64,000 nt of DNA from Eumeta japonica (Eukaryota; Arthropoda; Insecta; Lepidoptera; Psychidae). Below, piece by piece: positions 43,545 to 56,089 of this stretch. The stretch lies in assembly GCA_005406025.1 (NCBI GenBank), contig BGZK01000217.1, forward strand, positions 434,001 through 498,000, given 5' to 3'. Below the pieces are notes generated by a model that ran no database searches, had not been told where the DNA came from, and saw only the letters and a list, made by a program, of their open reading frames with translations. The stretch's first letter is position 1; every line of letters starts with the position of its first letter. Both the position numbers and the translations under genes were made by a program.

Positions 43545-43990
43545 GCGTGAAATATCGGTTTCTGTTCCATTTCGTCCATTGAGTGAAAATTCCAATGGCC
43601 CACTCTTTCTCCATCACCCCACAACCTCCTTCCATTAACCCCTCCCTTCTCCATCAGGCCACTTCTTCCTCTATTAGATATCCTATTACGATTTTATATT
43701 CATACCCAAAAGGCCGGCAACGCACTGGTGACTCCTCCGAAGTCGCGGGTATCCATGGGCAGCGATAACTGTCTATACTTTGGTGGCCAACATACGCTTG
43801 TTTACTCTTTATAGAGCTTTTAAAAAATCTGTTTATGCAATCGCTACCAAACTTCACACGATCACCCGCTGGGCTAATTTGAAGATTTCTGTTAAAATCG
43901 GTCCAGCCGTTTTGGAGACCATATAGGAACATACACGTATCGACTTTTATACGTATAAATTATTTTGTGCAGATTTGTATCTTATCTATC
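43545..43990 (-). repeat. Dispersed lepidopteran-type repeats (two adjoining units)
   Basis: The first part (43550-43790) has a pyrimidine-rich tract, then CCGGCAACGCACTGG and ATCCATGGGCAGCG, a motif combination I associate with a very common lepidopteran interspersed repeat. The second part (43835-43990) shares GCGGGTGATC and GAAGTTTGGTAGCGAT, on the minus strand, with the plus-strand copy at 57960-58010. It also contains CGGTCCAGCCGTTTTGG, as at 56027. Confidence 0.6.
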
Positions 43991-46190
43991 AATTGCCTAA
44001 TGTACTCACTGTACTATACTCTATACAGGACACACCTTGTGTATAATGTGTGGAAATTTTTTGACTATGTAAGAAAATTGTACTGTATTTAATTGTATAG
44101 GTATAAGTAAAATCTTGTTTCTTACTAAATACTATCTCTGACATACATATCCTTACAAATGAAAATCAAATATTTTTATTTTAATTCCTATACGTATTTC
44201 GTATTCCAGATTTTGAAAATTTTCTAACCAACTATTGTTAATCTTTCTTTTTATTTTATATTTTGTCCAAAATTTGACAAATACCAGAACAGATTTGTTT
44301 ATAAATAATAATGTTACCTAAAGATCCTAGCGGGGGTTCGAGGATTAGGTTAGATGAAAGGAAATATGTAAAAAAGCAGAAAGCGTATATTCAAAACACA
44401 GAGTCACAATAAATCGCTACAGAACCAGTTGAACTTTTTATTTTGTTCGCACATGACTTGTATACGTACTAATCGCAAAAATAAAATTCTACTCTTTGCA
44501 CCGATTGGCATTTAAGAATGTTCTTGAAATATAAATGAAACAATAAATTGTCTAGAACAAATAAGTCGTGAACATATCACGTGTGACATAAACAGAATTT
44601 ACTGCCTCTGGAAAATTCCACCCCACAAAGTAAATCTATTTAAAAAGAAAGTGAACACACCTCAAAAGCACCGACAGAGGTGAAAGCGGGGCACGCGGGT
44701 CGTACTTAATGTCATATTCTATTCTAGGATATTTTTTTCTTATGGGAATTATTCCGCACTTATAATCTACTTTTAGCTTGCGAGCACAGTTTGCAACAAT
44801 AATAAAACATGAAAGTTTCTTCGAATATTTGGTCAAATTACTTTAAGACCTTTCCAGAAGGCTTATCACGATGCCCTAGAGAATATTCTCTCTACAGGAC
44901 TGTCTTTATTTCGCAATGTGAATACTGAAATGAGATAGTACGGTAGAGAAAATTTTCTCTAAGGCGTCATTGTAGGCCCACAATAATGCATAGAATATAA
45001 CCCAATAATTAGAATTGTGAAATAACACACTTAACAATTATTTCTGTGTAAATAAATATGGATTATTTATCTTAAATTTACGTTAAACAAGGCGTTATTT
45101 GAAAATTCGATAAGTAATAATACCTTATTGGTGAATAAGACGTTTTCTCACGACAAACTAAAGTGTTTGTGTTCTTGTGCACATTCATTCACAATTATCC
45201 GTGGTCTATTTTACTATGCATTTCACGATATAATACACAAATAAGTTGAGATGCGAAATCGAGTGTTAATAAAAATTAAGTCGTTTCGTTGTGTTATACC
45301 TCCACACAACATATTATTTCATCTCGTACTGAACGTCTGTGTTTTTCTTTAATTGCTGATATAAAAAGTTTTATGTTTAACACAAACACGTCAAGCTTTC
45401 GATGTACATGAAATCAAACTTTGTTGGTAATGTTACTAATCGTTTCTAGTATTTTGTCGTTTCCAAGTTTTATTATATAACTCGTTTATGTAATATATTT
45501 TATCAAATCAATATAAATAATATGAATAAAAATATGTACACGCTTTCCTTATCTTAAGATATGCGTTTATTTACATCCTTTACCTATTATGTATGTTCTA
45601 AGATATTTCATATATTTACGTTTATTTATTTCATATGTATTATTCTTAAAACATCCCAAGTACCTAATGTTGTAATGCAATGACAGAATATAAAAAAAAA
45701 ACTCCTAATAATGTCAAGATGAGTATCAACAAAGCATCTCTAACATATACCTAGGCGAAGTTAGTTAAGCCTGTGGATTCATTTTTTATGTTATTATTAC
45801 AAAAATCGATTTAATTAAGATATATTATGTAAAAGAGATGTTTCAAGTACGGCCTGCACTTTGTGAACTTTTTGTAAAAATCGAAAATAATGTAAAAGAG
45901 ATCAAAAAACGTTACGTGCCTTGCAATATATTTTATTTTTTTTAATGGCAATATTTTATATAAAAAAAAACGGGTGACAAATGAAATGTCATAATAATTT
46001 CGTTCTGAAACATAGTGCAAAGTGTTGATTATCTAACTGTCAATCACAAGTGAAACGAAATTTTTATTCATGCATTTTATCGATACAAAATGCATAAATC
46101 CCCACAATTCTTCATGTACCTACTAAATATACGAATCCTGATAAGCTCGATCATTCCAGGAAATAACCATGACTAACAGATAATGACAAG
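43991..46190. other. Intergenic AT-rich DNA
   Basis: No supported gene or repeat in this 2.2-kb stretch. Confidence 0.6.
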
Positions 46191-46195
46191 CTGAA

Positions 46196-46438
46196 ATGTC
46201 AATAAACGGTCGAGGATTTTCGTATTTTATAAGTTGCAATAAAATCTCTTTTAAAAAGCTCGCTACTTGGGTTCCACACGAGCTCGGTGAAAAAAATCTA
46301 ATGAATAGTGTATTCATTTGCAAATCTCTATTGAAATGTAATAAAACAAAATCTGTTTTGGAAAGATTGATCACTGGTGATGAAAAATGCACTACCTATG
46401 ACAAAACCGTGCGAGAAAGATCATGCTTTAACGATTAA
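46196..46438 (+). pseudogene. Mariner transposase fragment
   Basis: The frame reads WVPHELGEKNLMNSVFICKSLLK and then LERLITGDEKCTTYDKTVRER, the mariner-family block with WVPHEL and the catalytic GDEKW(I/V)TYD motif. Here the usual Trp after GDEK is Cys. The frame starts about 46255 and stops at 46436. No N-terminal helix-turn-helix or third catalytic Asp is present, so it is a dead fragment. Confidence 0.8.
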
Positions 46439-46615
46439 TAACGAACTTTTACCGTCGAGCAAAATCATTAATTCGGATCTCCACTAAATAATGTTTTTAA
46501 AACACAAGTATATAATATGCAGGTAGGGGCTCTCCTGTAAATATCTTCAATAACTGTAGTTCTTAGAAATATATATGTATGGTTTGATTTTAATTCATTA
46601 AATTACAGTAGTTTT

Positions 46616-46782
46616 CAGGGCCGGACCGTAAGTTAAGGGGGCCTCGGGCTAATACTACTTAGGGGCCCACCTATTTTTTCGCATATCATCTTTTTTTGAC
46701 TGACTTGACTTAGCCGGGGGTCCCTTGAATCCACGGGGCCCTGGGCTAACGCCCAAAAAGCCATATGGTAGATTCGGCCCTG
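46616..46782. mobile_element. Short hAT MITE with 8-bp target duplication
   Basis: The 167-bp unit begins CAGGGCCGGAC and ends ATTCGGCCCTG, imperfect inverted termini of hAT type. Flanks are GTAGTTTT (46608-46615) and GTAATTTT (46783-46790), an 8-bp target duplication with one mismatch. The interior is GC-rich (GGGGCCC tracts), and it encodes nothing. Confidence 0.85.
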
Positions 46783-46790
46783 GTAATTTT

Positions 46791-47490
46791 CGTTCATAAT
46801 TTAAAAATGTTTAATTGCGTTAAACAAAAAGGAATAACAATTTCCAAAACGATTTGAAGATAAAAGAATGAAAGAGGAAAGAATGGTTGAAAAAGAATGC
46901 AGTAAGAATTAATATTTAAAAATCTATAATAAACCCGACCGGCGTAACACGAAATGAATTAACAAGTTTTATTTGTTGTAACTGATGCAAAAAGGAAAGA
47001 AGTTTTAACCTCAATTATGTATGTACATATATACGTACATGTTTTGATTGTATTTTTTGTTAGTATGAATTACTATAGTCGGACAACTAAAACTACAGAT
47101 TTTTATAAAAGTCCTTTGATTGTAATAAAAAATAACGTCTACCAACAAATACATTACAAAACATAATTTTAGTCCAGAAATGGTAATTTAAATTAGTTTT
47201 TCAACTGTCGTTTGCTCTCATTTATTCGGCACGTAAGCGACGAAATATTTTTGTGTTTAATTTGTTAACTATCTCCTCAATCTGAATTCATTATCTCTTT
47301 GTCATTAAATTATTTTGCTATACTCACGTTTTCATCAAATACGCAAATTAATTTCCTTTTTATATTACATATTATTGGTTTAATAACGTCTTTTGATATG
47401 ATTATATGAATTTTTAAAATCATACGTATTCAGTTAATTTAAACGTCAATTTGACAAATCAGTTAAACACATCCAGCGATAGAGGGTGCT
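46791..47490. other. Intergenic AT-rich DNA
   Basis: No supported feature. Confidence 0.55.
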
Positions 47491-47737
47491 AATTACATAT
47501 AATCAAAAAAAGTCAAGTTATCAGCACGATGGCGAGGGGGACAGTTTTGTGTGAAATAAATTTTAGTTTTATGTTTTAAAGCTGTGTTTTTAAGAAACTT
47601 TATAACTCAAGAGACTTACTATTATGTTGCCTTAAGTGTAAAAAGTTGATTAGATGTGTAAGTGTTTCTGCGAAAGTTTAATTTTATTGTGAAGTTGCTG
47701 CAAACTTTGGAGCGTTTATACTTCCAGTGACAACGAG
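47490..47737 (+). other. Possible non-coding first exon of a downstream gene
   Basis: A GC-richer patch (ATGGCGAGGGGGACAG at 47529-47544) leads to CCAGTGACAACGAG followed by GTAAGA, a consensus donor at 47738. No ORF in this block is convincing, and no matching coding exon was found to the right within the window. This is inferred from the donor and the composition only. Confidence 0.25.
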
Positions 47738-49455
47738 GTAAGAAAAAACAGAAGCTTTTTTCAAACACTACGATGTCTATAATTAACGTGGTTGTTTGAG
47801 ATTTCATTACGTAGACTCCAGTCGTTATTTACTTAATTTAACAATAGAGTCGTACATTCGTGTTTTAGTGACATGGTAATCGTTATAAATAATTCACATA
47901 AAGGTTAGAGCGCTTTATTCAATTTTTACACAAATATATAATTTTTATGTATGACAAAGTAATATTTTTTTCTATTTTGAGCCATCAGATTCGATTTTCG
48001 ATCCTTTATGTTTTCTCAATGTACTTGGCACTGTACCGTTTTTCCCTTAGCAATTAAATTTAAACTTATTCTTTTTCAGATTAGTATAATGTTTATTGAT
48101 AGAAGTATTTAATGGGTTTATTATTAATTTCTATTATATAAGTATTTCAAAGTGTAAATTGAGAATTTAGGTTTTTGTTATTAATCTTGCATTGCAATAA
48201 TTCATTAACTATCTGATGTAATCCCTTTCATAATTTATTGTAAAATTATTTGTCAAATTTAGTTGTACAATATCCCATATCTTTCTTACAATATTAGATA
48301 AATAATTTTTTCTCCAATAGAACAACACCAGGTGGATACGCTAATAGATTTTTTATTATACTGAAATCTTAAACTTGTATGATAACTGTTTTTCATAAAA
48401 CCACTTAGAAACACATTATTCTATAGTGTAATATATAATATATAATTATATATTATCTATCTATAAATATTTTTTAATTTAGGCCCTATTATAATTATTA
48501 ATTTCAAACTGTACCATCATTGAATTACGAAGAAATAAATGTGTAACATCCTTTAATTTTTTTATTAAAGTTACAAATATTGTTATCTAAAACACATAAT
48601 TTTCCTGCAGTGATATCATCTAAATTGCCATTTTTGGATATAATGTTTTATTAGCATAATTAAAATTTATTTTTCTTTATGAGAACAAAATCAGAAAGCA
48701 AATTTTCTGTTTATTAACATGTAAAAAAATAAGTGACACAAAGATAACTACACATTAGTACTATTTTATATTTGAATGCAACATATTGCCAGCAAGTAAG
48801 AAACCCGAACAAGTGCTAGTATTTGTTTATCTGGGTTATAAAGCACGAGGGAGATGTTAAAAGAAATGTAAATGCAGGAATTAATATGAATTGAACCTTT
48901 TTATAATGTATTCTGAAAGTAGGTATTTAGTGAAAAGTGTGCATGTGCTATTACACAGTCTCCTGATATGTCATAAGGATAAGTAGAATCAAAGTAATGG
49001 ATGAGCATGTAGCGCTAGATTAAAAAAGGGTATGTTCAAATGATTTTGGTATCTAGCGAGAATGAATAACAGTAAATAGGTGAAAGCAATCTTTTGGCTG
49101 AATCTGATGGAAGTATCAGCAAGGGGCATCGTAAAAGATGTAAACAAAATTAATAGTGTATAAAAAAGCGCCCAATTTAATTACTCAAAATCGACAAGCT
49201 TGCATAAAAAGATTGATGGACACTAATGAAACAAGGGAGATGCGTAAAGATTTGTATCATGTGGAGGTCTCTACCTACACCTTTGGGTGTTATAATAATA
49301 ATATCTTTGAACACGTAGCACCATCTGTTCTCAAATTCAGCAATGTAGCTTGTACTGTAGTTACATATATACTTTTTTTTTGGAAATTACACATAATACA
49401 TATACAGAAACACCCTGACACGAGACAAACATTGATTTTTAATTAAATAAACGTT
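47738..49455. other. AT-rich DNA without supported genes
   Basis: Nothing recognisable in this stretch; if 47490-47737 is an exon this would be intron. Confidence 0.5.
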
Positions 49456-49459
49456 TGTA

Positions 49460-49675
49460 TGGTGCGGAATCGAACCCATGCCCCCAGTGCAGCAAGAAGC
49501 GTCACTACTATCAATAAATATTACCTTTATAAAATCCCACTTCAGGGCATAAAGAGTTTTCATAATAAGAGAGAGTAACATGTTATGCAAAGGGGTAACT
49601 TGCACATTCGTTGATAAAAAAGGCCATGTAAATTGCTTTTTATCAGGCACTAGTGGAAATGACCAAGTAAATATC
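49460..49675 (-). repeat. SINE-like element with tRNA B-box-like motif
   Basis: On the minus strand it runs CCTGATAAAAAGCAATTTAC … GCACTGGGGGCATGGGTTCGATTCCGC. GGTTCGATTCC is an exact tRNA B-box sequence, but no cloverleaf or A box was found. It shares its GATAAAAAGCAATT part with the fragment at 21782-21905. Confidence 0.45.
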
Positions 49676-49679
49676 AACC

Positions 49680-51660
49680 TTTCCTAAAAGTTATCGATAT
49701 GAGGGATTTCAATTCTATGGCGACCCATATAAACATAGAAATCTATGCCCGTATTAATAAACCTCGCTCTAATCATGCACAGTCTAAATAAGTAATGTGG
49801 GAAGGAGACATATTATTTTTTCTAGCATGAAACAATCATTGTCTTGGTCTTTCTAATCTCAAGGTGAAACCCCACACTTAAGTGTGCTCTCTTAATACTG
49901 GTGCTAAACACCGAAACAAAAATGTTGTATCAAGTTTGGCCTAATGACTAAAATTTCTTTTTAATTCAATTTTCCGTCCTTGCATATTTGAGGCTTATAG
50001 TCCCAATATTCACCTAATATTTGCTGGAAACTTTTCATATCACTAATTATAATTATTCTAGAGACTTAAAACATACCAATTTCATGATGATGTTTCCCTT
50101 TACAATTTGATGAGGGGTGGTTGATGTGACATTCTGTATGTAGCTTACAAAAATGTTTTGTGGTATAATTTTGCAGAGTCGGGACTCACACCTCTAGCAT
50201 CACAGGCTTATGTTTTAAACATTATACTATTTTTGTTAATATATTTTGACAAATTATTAGTCAGTATAGTAAAGAGTATAAACAATTTTAGTTGATTTTC
50301 CTTTAATTAAAGTACTGCATATACTCAAATGAATATAAATTTTATTTAAATGTGAATGCAATATAAAATAACTTTACAAGAAAAGATATACTAGATTCAT
50401 TGTGTCTCAATTTTCATTATTTGATTTAATATTCATGACTATAGATTTTACTATTGAATATGATTATTTTTTATTAATTCATATTTTAATCACTTTCATT
50501 TGGGTATTTTTTTTATTTTCTGTGATTTAGTTGACACTGACTCCAAAAACAACTAGTTAATTTAACCAATAACTTTGTGAATGTGGTTTTCATATTTTTA
50601 TATAAGTATTAATATTTAAAAATTTTTGGTGATTGGTTTATTATATTTTATAATTCATCTAAATTTTTTGTGGTTTAAGACAATTATAAATTGTTATTAT
50701 TTTATGCTGTTTGTATATTGTTCATTGTTAATTATTTTTCAATTGTTCAAGCTGTTGCTTTCACTTTACCAAGAAAGTGAAAAATTAGTTTCTACCTTAT
50801 ACATTCCAATAACGCTGGTGAGTATTTTAGGGTCTCACATTTTTAGTTTGAGTACAACCATTCTAGGATTGACAATTTCATTAGGCTTTTTATTAATTTG
50901 TCTGCTTCCGAAACATGTAGGCTTTTGGATTTTTCTTCCACTCACTAGAAAGTGTATATGTAAATAAAATGTCAGTGAGCGAGAGTCTTAACTAGACTGT
51001 TAACATGCATTTTTATTATGAAAATTGGTTCAATAGTTTCTTGAATAGTTTGAGAAACTACTCAACCAATTTCCATAAAAAAACGCTTTATTGTGCCCAT
51101 ATCTCTACAAATATGACAGAAGATTTAGTCGTAAATGGTAAATGTGACAAAGGCACAGCATTCCTAATTTAATAATTTTACATTTTTAACTCTCTAAAGT
51201 AAAATGGAATGCTATCTTACTCTAATAATGACATCCTTTGCCAAACTTCACATGTTAAAAGCTTATGTCGAAAGGTCCGTAAAATTCCTGAAAAAATATT
51301 TTAAGTACTGTTTGCTAGGGACAAGAATATGTGATATATTTTTTTTCAGTAACAGAAGTATTGGAATAAGTACTATTAGTAATTTTCTGACTTGATTAGT
51401 GATAAATTTTTGCACTTTCATTACTTTTAATTTCTTACATAAAGCTGATCAAGAAATAATTGATGTTTACAATTACCCGAAAGATCTTGTATTGGGTTGA
51501 TTGAGAACATTATTTAGAGTATTTGTGAAAATGAATGTAGCAGTAAACAAATATAAAATAATGCATAATGAATGGTAACCATACTTATTTCAGTATAGCA
51601 TAAGTATACTATGTATGTATTGTTTTAATTAATATTTTTATTTATATACTTACTTTTGTC
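49680..51660. other. AT-rich DNA without supported genes
   Basis: A hydrophobic 113-codon frame at 50626-50967 is here, but its composition is that of AT-rich non-coding DNA. No other feature. Confidence 0.5.
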
Positions 51661-51669
51661 AATTAAGTA

Positions 51670-52620
51670 CATGCAGTGGAAACTCAAAAAGTTGAAACCT
51701 CCATAACTCTAACAAAAGTTCTGTTCCTTTCTGTTCAAGTCCCAAAACCTCCATTACTCGAAATCTCGAATCTGTATTAGTCGAAATAATCAGTGAGTCA
51801 CTACAAGCAATTTTGGTACACGTTATCTCTCTATGATCTGAAAAAAATATTTGGACCTCTATATCTTGAAATAGCATTGTTTTATTTTACAACCTTTACA
51901 ACTCTGATTATTTCTAACTTGTTACCTATATAGTAGGAACATAAACTAGTTGTCCACAATTGTTTATTAGAAAACAATTGAGTATACAATAAATGGATTG
52001 CCAATTCTAAGAAATTATGAAGGAATTTAAGACTGAGGTTAACACATGCTTGCTTGGTTAAGGTGTTTCATTGTTAGTACTTATTATTATTATTGATTTC
52101 ATTTGAACTTTAGCTAAGTAAGTCATTTCTTGTCAATTGAACAATTGTCAGAATAGTTTGGTTCTACCACCAACCGAAATTTATGATATAGATGACACGG
52201 AAGACTCTAATAATATAACATGCACTCCATCAGTTTCCATAAAAGAGGCAAGATTAGTATTGAATGCTTTTTCGGAATTTTATAGAGTAAACCAGCTACT
52301 CGAAAAACAAGAACTTTCTGTTCATTATACCTTAGACAATGCTATACTTAGAGAACAACCAAATTATCTAAAGCAAAAAAATGACTGACATATATTTTTA
52401 ATTTTAAGGATGTTCTGAAATAATGTTGATTTTTAATAAATATGTATGTAATATGTATAAATATCTATGTTTGTTACTTCTGTAACTTGAATGTTTATTT
52501 ATTTCACCTTTATAACTCAAAATTTTTTAGAATGAATAATTTTTTTAACAAGTCAAATAAAAATCTGCTTAAGTAGAAGTCCTCCATAAGTAAAAACTCC
52601 ATAACTCGATTTTTTTTTTC
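51670..52620 (+). mobile_element. Tigger/pogo-like DNA transposon remnant
   Basis: It begins CAGTGGAAACTC at 51673, like the terminal CAGTRGAA…CTC of pogo-group elements, followed by CCTCCATAACTC-type subterminal repeats that recur near 52580-52610. Inside, 52137-52388 encodes an acidic tail (IYDIDDTEDSNN) followed by SIKEARLVLNAFSEFYRVNQ, the helix typical of Tigger/jerky transposase C-termini. No DDE domain remains and no right terminal repeat was found. Confidence 0.55.
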
Positions 52621-52829
52621 CCGTCTTCCTTGATATTTGACTTAAAAAGGTTCGGTTATAATTGAATTCATATTAAGATAGGTTTCTATATATTTTTTAC
52701 TATACACTTATGAATCTGCATGTAATTGATATATGTTTAGTCAGCAATATATTTATTGTTCGATGTTTTTAAACAATAGCTTAGAATCTAATGTAATAAT
52801 CACAATATATATATGAACGCCTCGCATAT

Positions 52830-53338
52830 GTGAAGACACATATAGAATCGTTCCAAAAAAGGAGCGACATCCATAACATTAACACTAGACATTTGAACAA
52901 TCTTGCTGCTCATAAAACCCACCTAAGCAAAGTCAGAAATCATTTAAAAGGCTATGTGTACGCTTTTATAATAAGATTCCAGCTGAAATTAAAAATTTGC
53001 CATTTTATGAATTTAAATATTTCATTAAAAAAAAGTTATATGACAAGGGCTATTATATGATATCTTAATTAAAAAAACCCATGGGATGAAACTGCTCGGC
53101 TATCAGGTTGTTTCATCTTATTACTATTAAGTGTTGTACTAAATTATTAATTACTCAATATTTTGTATCTATAAGTAAAAAAGAGCAAACCTTGAGTTTC
53201 TTGCCCATTCTTCTCAAGATGAATCAGCATTTGGAATGGATGGTAATATTAATGTCGAAAACAATGTTTATGACTCATTTCAAGTATAATTTCTATTATC
53301 TACAAAATAAAGTTATTCTTGTTTTGATTTGATTTATT
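52830..53338 (+). mobile_element. LINE 3' end, 5'-truncated (copy C)
   Basis: It encodes RSDIHNINTRHLNNLAAHKT and THLSKVRNHLKGYVYAF, then, after a frameshift, the NKIPAEIKNLPFYEFKYFI segment. A 3' part follows with TTGAGTTTCTTGCCCATT and a final AATAAAGTTA / TTTTGATTTGATTT. It matches copy A (15345-15775) closely, so both come from one family. Confidence 0.72.
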
Positions 53339-54210
53339 AGAAACAATTTAAACAATGTTTGATTGTTTAGTCGTTTCCAAGAAATACATAAAAAAATAAG
53401 CTCAATTGCATATAAATCCTCATTATTTTAAATGGGCTAAAACCTCATGAGGTACTTTTATGCAATTTTCATGAAAATAAGTACATAAGGCAATTTAGAG
53501 ATCATTGCTTAAAGGCAATGCAAAACCTTATAATATTTGCTGATGTAACCCTATCTGATTTTGAAATTGCCTGGTGACCACTGCATTGAAAGGAATCATC
53601 ATACTTTTATCTTTGTAAGAAAAGACCAAAAAGGAAGTTTTGTGTCGTGATTTTGATTTTCCATGTTTGTTCATCCTGTAGTCACAGTTGTGTACCTTAC
53701 TGACTTCTATTGCTATTGGCTTTCAATTTTTTATCGCCATTGAGGAGAAACATTTGGGCTTTGAAAATATATCTTTTTTTTTATATAGCACTTTGCACTA
53801 TCATATTTTGATATCTAGCTTTAAATCGCTTTAAGCAAAAACAAGTTCTATTCGTTCATTATGCTTTGTCCGTGACTCTTAAAAATTAATAGTCATCTAA
53901 TCAGTTATATTTCAAGTTACTAATTTGTAATTAGTTTAATTCTACTGAAGCAAAATTTTATTATTTAAACTATTTAATTTAATTCATTGAGATACTTAAA
54001 GTGAAGGTAATTAAAATGGACACACAGATAACCACTAACATAGTCAAAACATGATGGGACGAGGACATTTGAAATGAAACAAAAAATAATTAATGTATTG
54101 CATTAATTGTTTAACAAAATACAACACTAGTAATTGTACTAGATCACATAAAAAATACACATTTTTATTGTTACCATTGATTACACTCCTAAGATACAAC
54201 TATATATTAT
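53339..54210. other. AT-rich DNA without supported genes
   Basis: Nothing recognisable. Confidence 0.55.
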
Positions 54211-54211
54211 A

Positions 54212-56089
54212 CTAGCGGACCCGACAGATGTCCGAACGTTGGCTTGCCTGCTATTAGCAGGTTCAGCAAACATTTTTTCGATAAACTATATATTGATATT
54301 AAATCTTGACTTTGACATTTTAATGTTTTTGTTTCGTCATTGTGTAATTTGGTGTTACACAAAGCTCAATTAAATGAATTTGATTTTTCATAACTGGAAA
54401 AACTAAAAACATCTTTAAAAACCTATTTAAATTAATATTTAAATAGGCTTCAAAAACAACTAATTAGTTGTATTTGGAGTCGGTTCCAGCTAAAGATAAA
54501 TCAGGCATAGTTGTATTTCCTTAAAAGAAGAAAATTTTTATTTTGACGTGACAACGTCTTAAATTAGGTTGCGGCTGGGAGTCACTTATGAAAAATGTAA
54601 CGCTCGGTAACGTAACGATGAGTCACCGAACGAGAGAGAGGCCCGCCGAATGCCTTGCGTCTCTCTCCCACTCAACTATGATCGGTCTGCCGCGCGCGCA
54701 GCACTAGAGAATTAGTGCATAGCTTGCAAATGTATTGCAAGTTATTGTATGTATATTTGTATATAAATACGTATGTATGTGTAAAGGTAAAAATAAAATT
54801 TTGTTAATATGAAATTCAGTGCGAGATTCTTTGTATAAATTAATGTTTTAAATATAATTCTTTGTATAAATAAATGTTTTAAATTGTTACTATTATTTCA
54901 TCCTTCTTCCTACTATACGAATGAATATTCACATTAAAATGATTTTACCATTCAAAGTCGTTGTCACGTAAAACTTTCGCCCGTATACCGACTTTACAGG
55001 CAACCAAATTTTATTTTTGATTCTATAATGTTTCATATTCATGTTCATAGATTATGTGGTCTTTTGCTTTACTTTAGCTGGAATCAACTCCAAAAATACT
55101 AATTAGTTGTTTTTGAAGTTTGATTAAAGAATTATTTAAATAGGTTTTTGAAGGTAGATTTTATTTTTATTATTTTTTGAATAAATTAATTTATTTTCAT
55201 TTTTAAGTTATTGATTACTTATAACTTTATAATTCATTTAATTATATAAATGAATAAAAATATGTAAGTAGATTAATAAGTAATTAATTTTAATTATGTG
55301 AATGCATACTACGTTTTACTAATAGCCATTGAAAAATAATTTGTGGCGACAAATCGCAATATTATTCTTTAACTCTTAACTGTTAAACAGGGCTGTGGAT
55401 TCTATCATCAGCAAATAAGCATAAGATTATACTAGCAGATCCAAAAACTTGAATAACTAAAAAAAATGCTCACATTATACATGCCTATAATATTTGAGGA
55501 TATCCCTTGATTTCACTCGAATCCCATTATGAGATCCTGACTTGGTGACAATGGGACCACCTCGATGGTATACTCTTTCAAACATAAAAATTCAGACGAA
55601 CATAGAACCTTTTCCGAAGTCGATTAAAAATTAGTGCATTTGAAGCTACATAATTTGCGCATGTGTTGTTGCGCACAAAAAATACCACAGACTCCGACAT
55701 CAGTACCACTTATCGTACACAGACTTACTTATTACAAACACAATAACTATGAATTATTCTCAGAAGGTCAATAACTTTCTTGAGTAATGTAAATGAAGCC
55801 ATGAGTAATATTTTTTAAAATTAATAACGATCAGTTATTATTTTTACAAAATATTGGGGGCGATGGGGAGGGTGAATTTTTGGTATTATATGTTCTGATA
55901 TGCTAAAAAAGAAATTTCGTCAAAGAAGAAAAATTGAGAACCTACACGCAGCGCTATGTATCGGGTCCAAATGTGAATCTAAGCTATCCAGAAACCTATT
56001 CTAGCACACAAAAAAAATTATCATAATCGGTCCAGCCGTTTAGGGAATTCGGTGCCTAACACACGTACAGAATTATATATATATAAAGA
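54212..56089 (-). mobile_element. Helitron-like element, minus strand, non-autonomous
   Basis: Read on the minus strand, it starts TCTTTATATATATATAATTC (from 56089) and ends GTCGGGTCCGCTAG (to 54212), followed by T. TC at the start, CTAG at the end and a short hairpin just inside the 3' end fit Helitrons. The start matches that of the element beginning at 58119 (TCTTTATATATAAAAAT). No Rep/helicase gene is present. It contains the inverted-repeat element at 54541-54974. The base before the TC start is G where A is usual. Confidence 0.6.
54541..54974. mobile_element. MITE nested in the Helitron-like element
   Basis: The left end TTTTGACGTGACAACGTC and the right end (54957-54974, GTCGTTGTCACGTAAAAC) are inverted repeats with one indel and one mismatch. 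The left 170 bp is CpG-rich with GAGAGAGAGGC and CGCGCGCGC tracts, and the right side is AT-rich. No ORF. Confidence 0.6.

Noticed and set aside
49460..49500. Possible tRNA gene (B-box-like GGTTCGATTCC on the minus strand)
   Set aside because: No A box or cloverleaf could be formed; better explained as SINE-derived.
50626..50967. Hydrophobic 113-codon frame, membrane-protein-like
   Set aside because: Rich in Leu, Ile and Phe as expected for any AT-rich frame; no motif, splice context or neighbouring exon supports it.
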